DNA of 11,316 nt, taken from positions 1 to 11,316 of the forward strand of contig CAUBIP010000057.1 of the NCBI GenBank assembly GCA_958436045.1. Direction: 5' to 3'. Position numbers and translations under genes: made by a program. The notes beneath the pieces are model-generated. The model was not told the origin of the DNA, searched no databases, and was given only the letters and a program-made list of their open reading frames with translations. Positions 1-6,390 of this stretch are shown piece by piece. The stretch comes from an uncultured Oscillospiraceae bacterium (lineage in GTDB: Bacteria > Bacillota > Clostridia > Oscillospirales > Oscillospiraceae). Each line of letters opens with the position of its first letter. The stretch's first letter is position 1.

Positions 1-301
1 GGGTCGTCAGGTACAGGTTACGCTCCAGGTTCGTGCCGTCGACGATGTTCAAAATGACATCGGGACGCTCGTGCACCAGATAGTTTCTGGCGACGACCTC
101 TTCCAGCGTATACGGGGAAAGAGAATAGATACCCGGCAAGTCCATGATGGTCACGCCATCGTGCTTTTTCAGCTTGCCTTCCTTCTTCTCGACCGTAACG
201 CCCGGCCAGTTGCCAACGTATTGGTTGGCGCCGGTCAGCGCGTTAAACAGTGTGGTTTTGCCGCAGTTCGGGTTGCCTGCCAGCGCGATTTTCAAGTCCA
301 T
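1..301 (-). CDS. feoB: Ferrous iron transporter FeoB, N-terminal G domain (partial)
   Basis: FeoB is the inner-membrane Fe(II) permease, with a cytoplasmic GTPase domain at its N-terminus. Only the first 100 codons are present and the gene runs off the left edge. The G1/P-loop is GNPNCGKT (residues 9-16), followed by the switch-I segment GNWPGVTVEKKEG with its G2 threonine (T36). G3 is DLPGIYSLSPYT (from D54), and the FeoB-typical VDGTNLERNLYLT lies near residues 87-99. The ATG at 301 is preceded by AAGGAGTGGAG. It follows feoA after a 64-bp gap that contains an operator-like inverted repeat, so it may be controlled separately within the feo operon. The membrane part is outside the window, so integrity of the full gene cannot be judged. 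The FeoB identity itself is very secure. Confidence 0.97.
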   Translation of the reverse strand, partial: MDLKIALAGNPNCGKTTLFNALTGANQYVGNWPGVTVEKKEGKLKKHDGVTIMDLPGIYSLSPYTLEEVVARNYLVHERPDVILNIVDGTNLERNLYLTT

Positions 302-327
302 AGCTTTCACTCCACTCCTTATCAAAA

Positions 328-341
328 TTAGCTCTTGCTAA
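328..341. promoter_or_regulatory. Operator-like inverted repeat between feoA and feoB
   Basis: TTAGC-TCTT-GCTAA is a 5-bp perfect inverted repeat with a 4-bp spacer, flanked by AAAA and CTTTT that partly extend the symmetry. It lies 27 bp upstream of the feoB ATG. The motif and spacing match the sites at 861-874, 895-908, 6002-6015 and 6395-6408. No good -35/-10 pair is visible near it. It could be an internal operator or roadblock, or a small RNA hairpin. The shared motif is seen directly; the function is inferred. Confidence 0.55.
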
Positions 342-365
342 CTTTTTACTAAAATAAAACGCCGT

Positions 366-587
366 TTAGGATACTTCGATCATCTCGGCATCCGCCTTGC
401 GGATCGAGAGCTCATAGCCGCGGACGGTGACCTCGACCGGGTCCCCCAGCGGCGCGACCTTGCGCACATAAACCTCGACGCCCTTCGTAAGACCCATGTC
501 CATAATGCGGCGCTTGACGGCGCCTTCGCCATGCAGCTTTACGACCTTGACCGTCTCACCGACCTTCGCCTGTCGTAGCGTTTTCAT
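366..587 (-). CDS. feoA: FeoA family protein (second copy, next to feoB)
   Basis: A 73-residue SH3-like FeoA protein, a small cytoplasmic partner thought to act on FeoB. Family features are the RRIMDMGLTKGVEV segment followed by VAPLGDPVEVTVRGYELSIRKADAEMI, which is the usual FeoA 'MGL..G..V......PLGDP' layout. The start is the ATG at 587, with AAAGGAGG eight bases upstream. A longer reading from 623 adds MIPALKIKEDYG, but it would place that ribosome binding site inside the coding region, so I reject it. The gene is 32 bp downstream of the first feoA and 64 bp upstream of feoB, so all three form a feoA-feoA-feoB operon. Its length is normal for FeoA. Confidence is high. Confidence 0.95.
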   Translation of the reverse strand: MKTLRQAKVGETVKVVKLHGEGAVKRRIMDMGLTKGVEVYVRKVAPLGDPVEVTVRGYELSIRKADAEMIEVS

Positions 588-619
588 TCCATAATCCTCC
601 TTTATTTTCAGCGCAGGAA

Positions 620-832
620 TCAAACCATGATCTTCTGCGCCATCTCGTTACTGATTGCAATCCGGGCTTCCTTGACCACGACGATCACATTCCCGGCCAG
701 CATGTTGATGACCTTCACGTTACTGCCAACGACAAAACCCAGATTTTCTAAATGCTTTTTGACTTCGGGCTTACCGCCGACTCTTTTGATGATAAGGTCT
801 TCCCCGACATTTGCAAATGTAAGCGGTATCAT
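620..832 (-). CDS. feoA: FeoA family protein (first gene of the feo operon)
   Basis: A 70-residue FeoA-domain protein: MIPLTFANVGED, then KRVGGKPEVKKHLENLGFVVGSNV, then NVIVVVKEARIAISNEMAQKIMV. This is the SH3-like FeoA fold. It differs from the second copy in lacking the PLGDP turn, so the two are diverged paralogues rather than a recent duplication. The start at 832 is supported by AAGGAAG seven bases upstream. An in-frame ATG at 856 has no ribosome binding site. The gene is first after a consensus sigma-A promoter (918-946), with two operator-like repeats in its leader. Tandem FeoA proteins before FeoB are common in Firmicutes. Their separate roles are not resolved. Confidence 0.93.
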   Translation of the reverse strand: MIPLTFANVGEDLIIKRVGGKPEVKKHLENLGFVVGSNVKVINMLAGNVIVVVKEARIAISNEMAQKIMV

Positions 833-860
833 AGCAGCACTTCCTTGCGTGTTCATTTAA

Positions 861-874
861 TTAGTGCAAGCTAA
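861..874. promoter_or_regulatory. Operator-like inverted repeat in the feo leader (proximal site)
   Basis: TTAGT-GCAA-GCTAA is an imperfect inverted repeat of the same class as the other four sites. It lies 29 bp upstream of the feoA start codon and 34 bp, about three helical turns, from the second leader site at 895-908. The spacing would allow two repressor molecules to bind the same DNA face. Function is inferred from motif recurrence. Confidence 0.55.
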
Positions 875-892
875 CCTTCGTGCCAAAGAAAA

Positions 893-910
893 GGTTAGGA
901 CTCGCTAACC
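893..910. promoter_or_regulatory. Operator-like inverted repeat at the feo transcription start
   Basis: GGTTAGG-ACTC-GCTAACC forms 7-bp arms (one mismatch) around a 4-bp spacer. It begins seven bases downstream of the feo -10 box, so it should cover the transcription start. This is where a repressor would block initiation. The geometry is nearly identical to the site at the metal-binding-protein promoter (6391-6412). The half-site GGTTAG/CTAACC resembles DtxR/IdeR half-sites, although the spacing differs from the canonical box. Confidence 0.65.
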
Positions 911-917
911 ACCTACA

Positions 918-946
918 ATAATACTGGCGATGCCCTGATTTGTCAA
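918..946 (-). promoter_or_regulatory. Sigma-A promoter of the feoA-feoA-feoB operon
   Basis: On the minus strand, a perfect TTGACA (946-941) is separated by 17 bp from TATTAT (923-918). Transcription should start near 911, giving a leader of about 80 nt before feoA. The promoter is close to consensus, as expected for a gene set controlled by repression. The downstream edge meets the operator-like repeat at 893-910. Confidence 0.85.
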
Positions 947-955
947 GGCATCGCC
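926..955. repeat. 9-bp inverted repeat embedded in the feo promoter
   Basis: GGCGATGCC (926-934) and GGCATCGCC (947-955) are perfect inverted arms around a 12-base loop, extendable by a G-U and a C-G pair. The left arm fills the promoter spacer and the -35 hexamer lies at the end of the loop. It may serve as the 3' end hairpin of ftsK, whose stop is about 80 bp upstream, but no T-run follows it on the minus strand. It could also be a second operator. Nothing in the sequence decides between these. The rest of 956-1035 shows only a short GCCCC/GGGGC hairpin (1020-1033). Confidence 0.5.
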
Positions 956-1035
956 GGAAAAATTTTGCATAAAAAATCTGTTGGATCGTGCCAGGAAACT
1001 GTGTACCCCGCGCGTGCATGCCCCTGCCGGGGCCA

Positions 1036-3735
1036 TCAGTCGATCTCATCTTCCACAGCGGGGGGTGCTTCCAGGGGCTGACCGTTCTGCATGGCCTGCC
1101 ACTGCTCCTTTGTGATGAGCAGCTGCCGGGGCTTGGAGCCTTCGAAGGGGCCGACGATGCCCTTGTCCTCCATTTCGTCCACGATGCGTGCCGCCCGGGC
1201 ATAGCCCAGCTTCAGCCGCCGCTGCAGCATGGAGACCGACGCTTGCCCCGTCTCCAAAATGACCTCGACGGCGGCGGGCAGCAGTTCATCCTGATAGGGC
1301 CCGTCGTCCAGTGCGCCGGAGGCTGCTGACGCGCCGTGGCTGCCCTTGCCGCTCTGCTCGGCCCGCTTGTCGATCTCGTCCATGACGTCCTGGGCGTAGA
1401 CAGCGCCCTCCTCCCGGTCCTTGATAAAGCTGACGACGGCCTGGACCTCTTCGTCGGTGATAAAGCAGCTCTGGATCCGGCGGGGCCGCCCCTGGCCCAG
1501 GGGCGCATAGAGCATATCGCCCCGGCCGATGAGCTTTTCCGCGCCCAGTGTATCGAGAATAATGCGGGAGTCCACCGCCGAAGCCACGGCGAAGGCGATA
1601 CGAGAGGGAATATTCGCCTTCATCAGGCCCGTGATGACATCCGACGAGGGCCGCTGCGTCGCGACAATCAGATGGATGCCTGCCGCACGGCCCATCTGGG
1701 CCACCCGGCAGATCGACTCCTCGACCTCCTTGGCGGCGACAAGCATCAAATCCGCCAATTCGTCGATGACGGCGACGATCTGGGGCATTTGATCGTAGTC
1801 CTCGCTGGTGGCGGCCAGCTTGTTGTATTCCTCTAAATTCCGCACTCCGGCGTCGGACATCATTCGGTACCGGCGCATCATCTCGGTGACGGCCCACTGC
1901 AGCGCGCCCGCCGCTTTCTTCGGGTCCGTCACGACGGGGATCAGCAGATGGGGGATGCCGTTGTAAATGCCCAGCTCGACCATCTTTGGATCGACCATGA
2001 TGAGCTTGACCTCCTCCGGCGTCGCCTTATAGAGCAAGGAGATGATGATGCTGTTCATGCAGACGGATTTGCCGGAGCCTGTCGTCCCGGCGATCAGCAT
2101 ATGGGGCATTCGGGCGATATCGCCGACGACGCAATTGCCGCCAATGTCCTTGCCGACGGCGAAGGACAGCTTGGACTTCGCCTTGGCAAACTGCGGGCTG
2201 TCGATGACCTCCCGCAGGGAGACGGTGCTGACCAGCTTATTGGGGACCTCGATCCCGACAATGGAGATCCGGTCCGGGATGGCGGAGATGCGCACCCCCG
2301 TCGCGCCCAGCGCCAGGGCGATATCCTCCGAGAGATTCGTCAGCTTCGCCAGTTTGACGCCGCTGGCCAGCTCCAGCTCGTACCGGGTGACGGACGGGCC
2401 GCGGATGATATTGACAATGGTAGCGTCGATGTTAAAATTATGCAGCGTCTCGTCCAGGCGGGCCTTGTTCTCCCGCATCTCCTGGGTGCCGTCGACCCCG
2501 GCCTTGCCGGGGGTCAGCAGGCTCACCGGGGGATAGTGATACTGGACCGCAGGCTCCTGGCCGGAGCGCTCCAGCTGCTGGATTACCTCTTCCTTTGCCA
2601 GGGCCGCCTCCGCGCGCTCCTGCTTTTTCTGCGCCTGGAGCCGCTGGTTGACCGCCGCGACCTCCTCTTCCGAGACCGTCGGCTCCACCGCCTGCCAGGC
2701 GGGGGCAGCGGCGGGTTCCGACTGCGGCGCTTGGGCCTGCACGGGGGCCGCTTCGGTGATCTCCACCGGCTCCTCCTGGGGCAGAGACGCCAGAATGTCC
2801 ACCGGTGGTTCCTCCGACTGCGCGGGAGCAAGTTCCACTTGCGGCGCTTCGACCGTTGGCTTGACCTGGGCCGCCTCTGCTGGGGCGGTCTCGCTTGCGG
2901 CAGCCTTGCTTGCCGCCTGCTTGGCCTGGGCCCGCTTTTCCAGAATAAACTCATCCGGCGACGGGACATCCCGTTTGCGGCCCCGCTTTTGGACCGGCGC
3001 GGGGGGATCGTCCACCGGCAGGTCAAAATCCGCTGCCCGCTTTTTCTGCACATGGTCAATGTGCTTCTGGGCAACATAATTGACGACGGCGGCCGCATTG
3101 TCCTGCGGCTCGGCCGGCTCGTCGTACTCCAGCTTCGGGCGGTTCTTCACCGCCTGGGCGATCCCGGCGATCGTCATATTCAGCGCGCACAGCAGGCTTA
3201 AGATCAGCAGGATCACAAAGATCAGGACCGCGCCGATCTTGCTGAAAATAAGCTCCAGCAGCATGGCAAAAAAGCCGCAGAGCAGACCGCCCGTCGTTCC
3301 GGCGATGCCGCCGCGGTAGAGGGCCGCGACCATGGAGATGCCCCAGGGGATCTCCACCGTGTCCAGAAACAGATGCGTGATCGCGCCGATGCACCCGGCC
3401 ATCACAAAGCACGCCGTGACCCGCAGACGGACCGGCCGCCCGCCGTGGAACAGCAGAATGAACGTACTGAAGAAAAACGAGACCGGCAGTATGTAGAACC
3501 CGGCGTTGCCGACCAGCCCCTTGCAAACCGGCGCAAGCAGCTTCGTCGTAAACCAGGACTTGACGCCAAAAATGCTTAGGATCGTAAAAATTCCTAAAAA
3601 CAGGCAGATGGCTGCGCCGATCTCCCGGCGGATGGGCTTGGCGATCTTCTCCGGGGCCTTATTTTGCTTGGCGCGCTTTTCCACCATCTGCTTGGCGGTG
3701 CTTTTTTGCGGTGCTTTTTTTGTTTGCTTGGCCAT
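1036..3735 (-). CDS. ftsK: DNA translocase FtsK/SpoIIIE
   Basis: An 899-residue septum-located ATP-driven DNA pump that moves chromosomes through closing septa, or into the forespore if this is the SpoIIIE role. After a basic N-terminus there are about four hydrophobic membrane segments (roughly residues 38-60, 76-97, 104-124 and 140-190). A Pro/Ala/Glu-rich linker follows (about 200-400). The motor has Walker A GTTGSGKS (550-557), Walker B IVAVIDEL (653-660, D658/E659) and VATQRPS (691-697). The C-terminal gamma winged-helix domain (about 815-875) contains SMLQRRLKLGYARAARIVDEME. The ATG at 3735 is preceded by AAGGAG at seven bases, and this site overlaps the stop codon of the upstream uppP-like gene, indicating co-transcription. 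Length and all motor motifs are normal. FtsK and SpoIIIE cannot be separated from sequence alone. Confidence 0.97.
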   Translation of the reverse strand: MAKQTKKAPQKSTAKQMVEKRAKQNKAPEKIAKPIRREIGAAICLFLGIFTILSIFGVKSWFTTKLLAPVCKGLVGNAGFYILPVSFFFSTFILLFHGGRPVRLRVTACFVMAGCIGAITHLFLDTVEIPWGISMVAALYRGGIAGTTGGLLCGFFAMLLELIFSKIGAVLIFVILLILSLLCALNMTIAGIAQAVKNRPKLEYDEPAEPQDNAAAVVNYVAQKHIDHVQKKRAADFDLPVDDPPAPVQKRGRKRDVPSPDEFILEKRAQAKQAASKAAASETAPAEAAQVKPTVEAPQVELAPAQSEEPPVDILASLPQEEPVEITEAAPVQAQAPQSEPAAAPAWQAVEPTVSEEEVAAVNQRLQAQKKQERAEAALAKEEVIQQLERSGQEPAVQYHYPPVSLLTPGKAGVDGTQEMRENKARLDETLHNFNIDATIVNIIRGPSVTRYELELASGVKLAKLTNLSEDIALALGATGVRISAIPDRISIVGIEVPNKLVSTVSLREVIDSPQFAKAKSKLSFAVGKDIGGNCVVGDIARMPHMLIAGTTGSGKSVCMNSIIISLLYKATPEEVKLIMVDPKMVELGIYNGIPHLLIPVVTDPKKAAGALQWAVTEMMRRYRMMSDAGVRNLEEYNKLAATSEDYDQMPQIVAVIDELADLMLVAAKEVEESICRVAQMGRAAGIHLIVATQRPSSDVITGLMKANIPSRIAFAVASAVDSRIILDTLGAEKLIGRGDMLYAPLGQGRPRRIQSCFITDEEVQAVVSFIKDREEGAVYAQDVMDEIDKRAEQSGKGSHGASAASGALDDGPYQDELLPAAVEVILETGQASVSMLQRRLKLGYARAARIVDEMEDKGIVGPFEGSKPRQLLITKEQWQAMQNGQPLEAPPAVEDEID

Positions 3736-3746
3736 AGAGAAACTCC

Positions 3747-4580
3747 TTAGGTAATCAAAAACAAAAAGATGGAAAAGACTGCGGCAGCCCAGCTATAAAA
3801 GGCAAAGTGGCTCCAGCTCTTTTTCCGCGTCAATTGCCGCAGGCTCGCCAGCGCAAAGCGCGCCGCGAGGACGCAGACGATTGCTCCGGCCAAATACGCC
3901 GGCAGCCGCGCAGCGGTGACTCCTGCCACGCAGCCCTGGATGATGCGGATAATCCCAGCCCCCAGCCAGAACGGCACGGCAAGCAGGAAGGAATATTCCA
4001 AGCTGAATTCCGCCTTCGTCCCCCGGTACAGCCCCGCTGCGACCGTCAGCCCCGTCCGGGATAGGCCGGGCAGGACGCTGACAGCCTGCGCCGCGCCAAT
4101 CAGAAGCGCGTCCGGCAGACGCATCTGCCGCGCGTCCTTCTCCCCGCCGGTTCGCGCTGTCGAGAGAAAGAGGGCAAAACCGCCGAGCGCCAGGAAAGCC
4201 GCCCAGACAAGGGGCTTGGTGTAAAGCGCCGCTGTCCAACGCTGCAGTAAAATTTCAAGCAGCAGCGGCAGCAGCCCGACGGCCAGCAGCAACACAAGCC
4301 TGCGGCGCTCCCGCCCAGCCTGGCGCACACTTCGATCCGCAGCACGGGCTGGCTTCTGCGAAAATGCGCGAATGATTGCAGCAAGTTCTTGCCGGTAGGC
4401 AATCAGCACCGCTGCCGCCAGCGCCAGGTCCAGCAATCCGTAGAAAAAGCGCTGCTCCGTTCGCGCCGCCGTCTGGCCCAAGACCCGTTCCAGGATCGCC
4501 ATATGGGCAGACCCGGAGACCGGCAGGATCTCGGTCAGGCCCTGCACGAGCCCCCATAAAATTGCGAGTATATAAGCCAT
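3747..4580 (-). CDS. uppP: UppP/BacA-like undecaprenyl-diphosphatase
   Basis: A 277-residue multi-pass membrane protein of the BacA/UppP family, which dephosphorylates undecaprenyl pyrophosphate to recycle the lipid carrier of cell-wall synthesis. The first family motif reads QGLTEILPVSGSAH (residues 13-26, with E17 and H26). The second is PGLSRTGLT (171-179, with R175). Both are slightly off the common forms (LPVSSTGH and PGxSRSGxT) but keep the acidic, His and Arg residues expected for catalysis. The start at 4580 is set by GGAGG six bases upstream; an in-frame ATG at 4601 lies upstream of that site and is rejected. Its stop overlaps the ribosome binding site of ftsK, 11 bp before that start codon. 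An alternative is a UppP paralogue with another lipid-phosphate substrate. Confidence 0.88.
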   Translation of the reverse strand: MAYILAILWGLVQGLTEILPVSGSAHMAILERVLGQTAARTEQRFFYGLLDLALAAAVLIAYRQELAAIIRAFSQKPARAADRSVRQAGRERRRLVLLLAVGLLPLLLEILLQRWTAALYTKPLVWAAFLALGGFALFLSTARTGGEKDARQMRLPDALLIGAAQAVSVLPGLSRTGLTVAAGLYRGTKAEFSLEYSFLLAVPFWLGAGIIRIIQGCVAGVTAARLPAYLAGAIVCVLAARFALASLRQLTRKKSWSHFAFYSWAAAVFSIFLFLIT

Positions 4581-4638
4581 GGCGTGCCTCCGGTCTTGCA
4601 AAATGGGCGGCGTGACGCCGCACTATGCCGTATTTATA

Positions 4639-4667
4639 ATCATAGCACAAAACCGGAGGAATTTCCA
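4639..4667 (-). promoter_or_regulatory. Candidate promoter of uppP-ftsK
   Basis: On the minus strand, TGGAAA (4667-4662) is 17 bp from TATGAT (4644-4639), and TGC before the -10 gives an extended -10. A small hairpin, GCGGCG-TGA-CGCCGC (4607-4621), lies in the resulting leader. It falls between the tepA stop and the uppP start, so uppP-ftsK could be transcribed apart from tepA. The -35 matches consensus at only four of six positions. Confidence 0.5.
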
Positions 4668-4680
4668 TACCTTTCTTGCT

Positions 4681-5382
4681 TTATCGCTTTTTCCCCTTGC
4701 CGCGGCGGCCCTGGCGCTGACGGCCGATCATCCGGTGCAGGCAGCGCAGCGCGTCGCCCAGGCTGCCCAACTGGTCGATGAGCCCGCAGGCGACGGCCTC
4801 CCGCCCGTAGACGACGGTCCCGACATCCGTTGCCATCTCGCCGGTCTGCATCATATAATCCAAAAACTGCTGCCGCCGGATGCGGGAATTTGCCGTGACA
4901 AAGGTGACGATCTGCTCCTGAATCCGGTTAAAATACCGGTACGTCGGCGGCGCGCCGACAATGACGCCGTTCATCCGCACCGGGTGGATCGTCATGCTCG
5001 CCGTCGGAACGATCATCGACCGCTTGGCGCAGACGGCCAGCGGCACGCCGATGGAGTGCCCGCCGCCCAGGACGAGAGAGACCGTCGGCTTTCTCATCCC
5101 GGCAATCAGCTCGGCAATGGCCAGCCCGGCCTCGATATCGCCGCCGACGGTGTTGAGCAATAGCAGCAGCCCGTCGATGTCCTGGCTCTCCTCGATGCTG
5201 GCAAGCAGCGGCAGCACGTGCTCATATTTCGTCGTCTTGACCGTCTCCGGCAGGACCTGGTGCCCCTCGATCTGGCCGATGATCGTCAGGGTGTAGATGG
5301 TCCCCTCCGCTGTTTTCGTCGTCGCCGCGCCCAGGTCGATGATCTGCTGCAGCGCCTGCTGCTCCTGGTTCTTCTCTTCCAT
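4681..5382 (-). CDS. tepA: ClpP-like serine protease, TepA family
   Basis: A 233-residue cytoplasmic protein of the ClpP/crotonase fold, closest by eye to TepA (translocation-enhancing protein, YmfB of Bacillus subtilis). The nucleophile motif is GGGHSIG (S110) and the histidine motif is MTIHPVR (H133). The likely acid is D186 in ATDVGTVVYGREAVACGLID, so a full Ser-His-Asp triad appears present. The strand NTVGGDIEAGLAIA (77-90) is the ClpP-type oxyanion region. The C-terminus is highly basic (RQRQGRRGKGKKR). The start at 5382 has AGGAGGTG five bases upstream. In Bacillus, tepA lies next to spoIIIE; here a UppP-like gene sits between them. The TepA assignment rests on motifs and neighbourhood. 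Its substrates are not known from this sequence. Confidence 0.88.
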   Translation of the reverse strand: MEEKNQEQQALQQIIDLGAATTKTAEGTIYTLTIIGQIEGHQVLPETVKTTKYEHVLPLLASIEESQDIDGLLLLLNTVGGDIEAGLAIAELIAGMRKPTVSLVLGGGHSIGVPLAVCAKRSMIVPTASMTIHPVRMNGVIVGAPPTYRYFNRIQEQIVTFVTANSRIRRQQFLDYMMQTGEMATDVGTVVYGREAVACGLIDQLGSLGDALRCLHRMIGRQRQGRRGKGKKR

Positions 5383-5432
5383 CCGGCCACCTCCTGTTTT
5401 TTCCTAGCATGCCCGAAATTTGATAGAATATG

Positions 5433-5461
5433 AAAAGCGCCAGTTAAAAACTGACGCTTTT
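5433..5461 (-). terminator. Rho-independent terminator of the flavodoxin gene
   Basis: AAAAGCG-C-CAGTT (5433-5445) and AACTG-A-CGCTTTT (5449-5461) form a hairpin with a 3-base loop. Read on the minus strand, the single mismatch becomes a U-G pair, giving a fully paired stem that ends in TTTT. It begins 33 bp after the flavodoxin stop and separates it from tepA. No clear promoter for tepA was found in 5383-5432. Confidence 0.8.
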
Positions 5462-5493
5462 CTGAGGAAAACAGGAATGTCTTTCTGAATTTG

Positions 5494-5922
5494 TTACTCT
5501 GCTGCCAGCTTTTCGCCCAGGGCGCAGCAAGCGGCCAGAGCGTCGTCGTCCGGGGCCTCGCAGCAGGTCAGGCCGTCAGCCACCAGCACGGCGCCGTCGC
5601 TCTGGCAGCGGGACTGCCAGTCCTCCATCCAGGTGCCGTCGCCCCAGCCGTAGGAGCCGAAGAGGGCGACCTTTTTGCCCTGGAGCATCGACTCGATGGA
5701 CGTGAACATGGGGTCAAAGACCTCCTCTTCCAGGACCTCCGAACCCATGGCCGGGCAGCCAAAGGCCAGCGCGCTGTAGTCGTTCAGGCTGGAGGCGTCG
5801 ACAGCGGAAGCCTCGATCAGCTCTGCCGCCGCGCCTGCCTGCTTGACGCCCTTGGCGACGGCTTCCGCCATTGCCTCCGTGTTGCCTGTGCCGCTCCAAT
5901 AAATGATCGCAATGTTCTGCAT
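5494..5922 (-). CDS. Short-chain flavodoxin
   Basis: A 142-residue FMN-binding electron carrier that replaces ferredoxin when iron is scarce. The phosphate-binding loop is YWSGTGNTEAMA (residues 8-19). The first isoalloxazine-contact loop is FGCPAMGSEVLEEE (54-67) and the second is LFGSYGWGDGTWM (87-99). The layout and wording closely resemble the Clostridium beijerinckii and Megasphaera elsdenii flavodoxins, and the length is typical of the short-chain type. The ATG at 5922 is preceded by AGAAAGG about ten bases upstream. The leader carries a perfect 30-bp palindrome (5994-6023) of the same operator class as at feo, which fits induction under iron limitation. A hairpin terminator follows the gene. 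Confidence in flavodoxin is very high; its partner enzymes are not in the window. Confidence 0.97.
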   Translation of the reverse strand: MQNIAIIYWSGTGNTEAMAEAVAKGVKQAGAAAELIEASAVDASSLNDYSALAFGCPAMGSEVLEEEVFDPMFTSIESMLQGKKVALFGSYGWGDGTWMEDWQSRCQSDGAVLVADGLTCCEAPDDDALAACCALGEKLAAE

Positions 5923-5993
5923 GATACTCTTACCTTTCTATGGAAAATTCTCCACCACAGCGTCAGCTGTGATTGGTGTGCAGATTTTAGGCC

Positions 5994-6023
5994 CTCATAG
6001 GTTAGCTATAGCTAACCTATGAG
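5994..6023. promoter_or_regulatory. Perfect 30-bp palindromic operator upstream of flavodoxin
   Basis: The half-sequence CTCATAGGTTAGCTA is followed directly by its exact reverse complement, with no mismatch over 30 bp. The core TTAGC-TATA-GCTAA (6002-6015) matches the four other operator-like sites, and this is the most symmetric of them. It is centred about 86 bp upstream of the flavodoxin start. A possible -35 TTGTGA (6029-6024) flanks it, but no convincing -10 at the right distance is seen. The palindrome may therefore lie over the promoter core, or act on transcription arriving from the upstream metal-binding-protein gene. Confidence 0.75.
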
Positions 6024-6032
6024 TCACAAGAT

Positions 6033-6089
6033 GCCGTGCCGGACGCGGCGCGCTTTGGTGCAGCTGCACCGGGCGGCGTGGGGCACGGC
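6033..6089. repeat. Nested inverted repeats between the metal-binding-protein and flavodoxin genes
   Basis: Outer arms GCCGTGCC (6033-6040) and GGCACGGC (6082-6089) are perfect inverted repeats. They enclose the 14-bp palindrome GGTGCAG/CTGCACC (6057-6070). The element is GC-rich and begins ten bases after the stop of the small metal-binding-protein gene. No T-run follows on either strand, so it is not a classical terminator. It may be a weak or processed 3' end, or a repeated palindromic element. Confidence 0.5.
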
Positions 6090-6099
6090 GATGCGGCGC

Positions 6100-6354
6100 T
6101 TACTTGCGCCGGGCAAACAACCCTTTCTTCTCGTAAGGCTCCTTGCGGATGCCCAGCAGCGTGTAGCCCGTCTCACCGATGCATTGGCGCAGCGCTTCCT
6201 CGCTCGGGTCTTCCTCCGTGAGCAGGACGGTCTCCTTTTTCGTGTGGGACGAAGTCACCTTTTTGACGGAGAATTTGTTGCGGATTGCCTGGTTGATATG
6301 CGCTTCGCACATTCCGCAGGCCATGCCGTCAATGTTCAGTGTGATCTTTTGCAT
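6100..6354 (-). CDS. Heavy-metal-associated (HMA) domain protein
   Basis: An 84-residue single-domain protein with the HMA metal-binding motif GMACGMCEAH (residues 10-19, MxCxxC with C13 and C16). The ferredoxin-like HMA pattern MQKITLNIDGM...INQAI...ETGYTL follows, with a basic tail (RKEPYEKKGLFARRK) that ordinary copper chaperones usually lack. The domain normally binds soft metals such as Cu(I) in the cytoplasm. The start at 6354 has GGGAG nine bases upstream. A longer frame beginning at 6432 is rejected because it would run through the -10 box and the operator. No copper ATPase lies nearby. Its promoter shares the feo-type operator, which suggests an iron-linked role. Family is secure; metal and partner are unknown. 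Confidence 0.9.
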   Translation of the reverse strand: MQKITLNIDGMACGMCEAHINQAIRNKFSVKKVTSSHTKKETVLLTEEDPSEEALRQCIGETGYTLLGIRKEPYEKKGLFARRK

Positions 6355-6390
6355 TTTGGAAAGCTCCCTCTTGTCACCGGGGTCTTGTCT

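Noticed and set aside
861..910. Canonical DtxR/IdeR boxes or Fur boxes
   Set aside because: The half-sites resemble DtxR sites, but the distance between arms is several bases longer than in the 19-bp box. No TGATAAT-type Fur repeat is present.
1948..3201. Long open frame on the plus strand opposite ftsK (417 codons)
   Set aside because: It is antisense to a well-supported FtsK gene, has low-complexity Arg/Gly/Leu-rich content and no family motif. It reflects codon bias of the GC-rich gene.
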